Shown: positions 62,481-64,000 of the stretch, in pieces
Numbering within the stretch: position 1 is the stretch's first letter
Layout of the letters: every line of letters begins with the position of its first letter
Origin: Dryomyza anilis
Taxonomy: Eukaryota > Arthropoda > Insecta > Diptera > Dryomyzidae
Length of the DNA stretch: 64,000 nucleotides
NCBI GenBank assembly: GCA_951804985.1
Contig: OX638136.1
Span: 1,262,501-1,326,500, forward strand
Reading direction: 5' to 3'
Program-made: the position numbers and the translations under genes
Notes under the pieces: generated by a model
What the model was told of the DNA's origin: nothing
The model's database searches: none
The model's input: only the letters and a program-made list of their open reading frames with translations

Positions 62481-64000
62481 ATGAGTAAGAGAAATTTGAA
62501 AAAAATAATAAAAAATAAACAGGAAATGTATGTTAATAAACTAACATATGTAAAGAAAAGAAAAATAGATCATCAGTCGGTAGAAGAGCAGGAAGAAAAT
62601 GCAAATGTATCTAATTGTAATGAATTGAATATAAATGTAGCAAATACTATTTTGGATAAACTAGATACGGACGAGGTGCACAATAGTGCCACTTTAAAGA
62701 AAAGATTAGAGATTTGTATATTAGACATTTGCCCTCCCGTACATTTTTTGAGGAACTATTACGTGGAGAAAATTTAGACGTACCGATCAACACCGCAACA
62801 ATGCTTGGAATTAGAGAAAAGGCAATAATACATTTTGGTATAAAAAAAAACACTTTGAAAAGATTTTTGGTTTATTAATCAAATTCGATAATATAATTAT
62901 AGATTTAAATTTTGACGGATTACCATTATTTAAAAGTTCGAAAATTCCGTTATGGTCAATATTGGTTAGATTGGTCAATATAGAAAATATTTCGGTTATC
63001 CCTGTTTGCATCTATTTAGGCAAGGAAAACCCAAAAAGTATTGAACAATATTTAAATAGAATGATCGAAATTCAAAATAATGGATTAGTATTATTGGGTA
63101 AGCCAACAAATGTAAAAATACGTTCATTAACTTGCGATGCACCCGCTAAAAATTTTATTTGTTGCATTCCTGGGCATACATCGCGTCATGGTTGCACAAA
63201 ATGCACCCAGATTGGCAAAAAAATAGATAATACATTAACTTATAGTATAGTATCAGGAGATCTTATTTTTGATGAAGATTTTTAACTAGAAAATACATAA
63301 GCCGTCATTTAAAAATTATTTGGAAAATGAATCTCCTTAGGAAAATTTAAAAGTTCTAATGATAACCGAAGTTCCTCTTGACTCAATATATACTACATAA
63401 ATATGTAGTATATATTAATTAAGGGTAATCACTTTTCATTGCAAGATGCATTGTGTATCATTTGAAAAGTTTCAGACCTGTATTTTGTTGTTTTATTGCT
63501 AAATATTTACCAATACAACAACAAAATATACGGCAGGTTTTTATTCCCATTTTTCTCAAATGTATCATGCTACAAAAACTTCATCAACGCCATTTCAATT
63601 AAAATTGAGGGGTGCGTTTTGGAAAAACAATAAGTCAGAAGAATTAACTTAATGCTAGTGAATACCCTTTCTTATTCCCAAATGATATGTTGGACTATTA
63701 TAGCGTTATATTTTTTATTTATCGATACTAAAAGTGAATCAACTGAATATAAACAATTTGGAGAAATGCTTAAGGAATTAAAAGGTATCCAGCACTTGTT
63801 TCTTTTTTACACAGCAATTTAAAAAACTTGATTACATTACAGACAATTTGCAGAATTCTATAGCTGATGTCAAATCAATAATGATTGCGCAATTCCAACT
63901 ATTAGAAAGTAATATATTCAAATTTACGAAGCATAAGATATTGAAAATTTCTTTTTCAGATAATTTACTCATTCAAAATACCCCTATAATGGAGGCTCTA
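62481..64000 (+). pseudogene. Transposase-like gene (insect transposase-domain family), decayed
   Basis: ATG at 62481 (MSKRNLKKIIKNKQ), basic N-terminus, then PPVHF. Frame changes at a T run (~62744) and an A run (~62845) lead through NLDVPINTATMLGIREKAI to LNFDGLPLFKSSKIPLWSIL, VCIYLGKENPKSIEQYLNRM, KIRSLTCDAPAKNFICCIPG, HTSRHGCTKCTQIGKK. This DGLPLFKSS / LW.IL / CD.PAK.F / C.KC layout is familiar from insect transposase-domain proteins often linked to CACTA-like elements. A faint continuation (TEVPLDSIYT, FQLKLRGAFWKNNKSEE) runs past 63600. Ends and terminal repeats are outside the window or unrecognised. Confidence 0.55.

Noticed and set aside
1..64000. An intact host gene
   Set aside because: Every frame over ~100 codons is either a transposon gene or a low-complexity shadow. 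Small host exons cannot be excluded by eye.

Overview
The window looks like transposon-dense, AT-rich heterochromatin of a schizophoran fly (Diptera). The clues are several DINE-1/Helentron-like elements with the typical ATTCTTGATCAGCAT core, a P-element relic with a THAP domain, a copia element primed from the initiator-tRNA anticodon loop, and several Ty3/Gypsy families. I recognise no intact host gene. Nearly every coding stretch is a broken transposon gene, and assignment below family level is my inference.

Layout. 1-14.5 kb: two copies of Gypsy family G1 on the minus strand (1-2797 truncated; 7266-12080 with both LTRs), separated by a palindromic cluster of G1 LTR pieces and (TA)n arrays. 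A segment of about 3 kb is present twice in opposite orientation (2798-6179 and 11545-14537). 14.5-21.8 kb: mostly unrecognised AT-rich DNA with a tRNA-derived SINE (16057-16369) and a hAT-like element with 8-bp target duplications nested inside a small foldback element. 21.8-24.8 kb: a decayed P element (+). 25.7-31.2 kb: a DINE-like element, then Gypsy family G3 copy A (minus), whose Gag begins with a RING-H2 finger. 31.4-40.6 kb: a complete Gypsy element G2 (minus; two LTRs, 4-bp target duplication), richer in GC than its surroundings, carrying an extra 3' ORF with a Ulp1/SENP (peptidase C48) domain. 40.6-43.2 kb: remainder of repeat family A and two DINE-like elements. 43.2-48.0 kb: a copia element (minus) split by a solo G1-type LTR. 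48.5-55.0 kb: G3 copy B and its family-A flank, a direct duplicate of the 27.3-42.6 kb block. 55.2-59.4 kb: another LTR and a deleted G1 relative (G1b) in which a Gag zinc knuckle is joined to an integrase zinc finger. 59.5-61.6 kb: a tRNA-like segment and a 412/mdg1-like pol remnant. 62.5 kb to the end: a decayed transposase-like gene (+).

How the parts fit. G1, G2, G3 and copia each show the usual order on the minus strand (LTR, primer site, gag, protease, RT, RNase H, integrase, polypurine tract, LTR), and each is inactivated by deletions, frameshifts or stops. The most unusual content is two modules of the ubiquitin/SUMO world inside retrotransposons: the SENP6/7-type protease of G2 and the RING finger on G3 Gag. 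I had no database access, so novelty cannot be judged here. Some of the large duplications could also be assembly artefacts.
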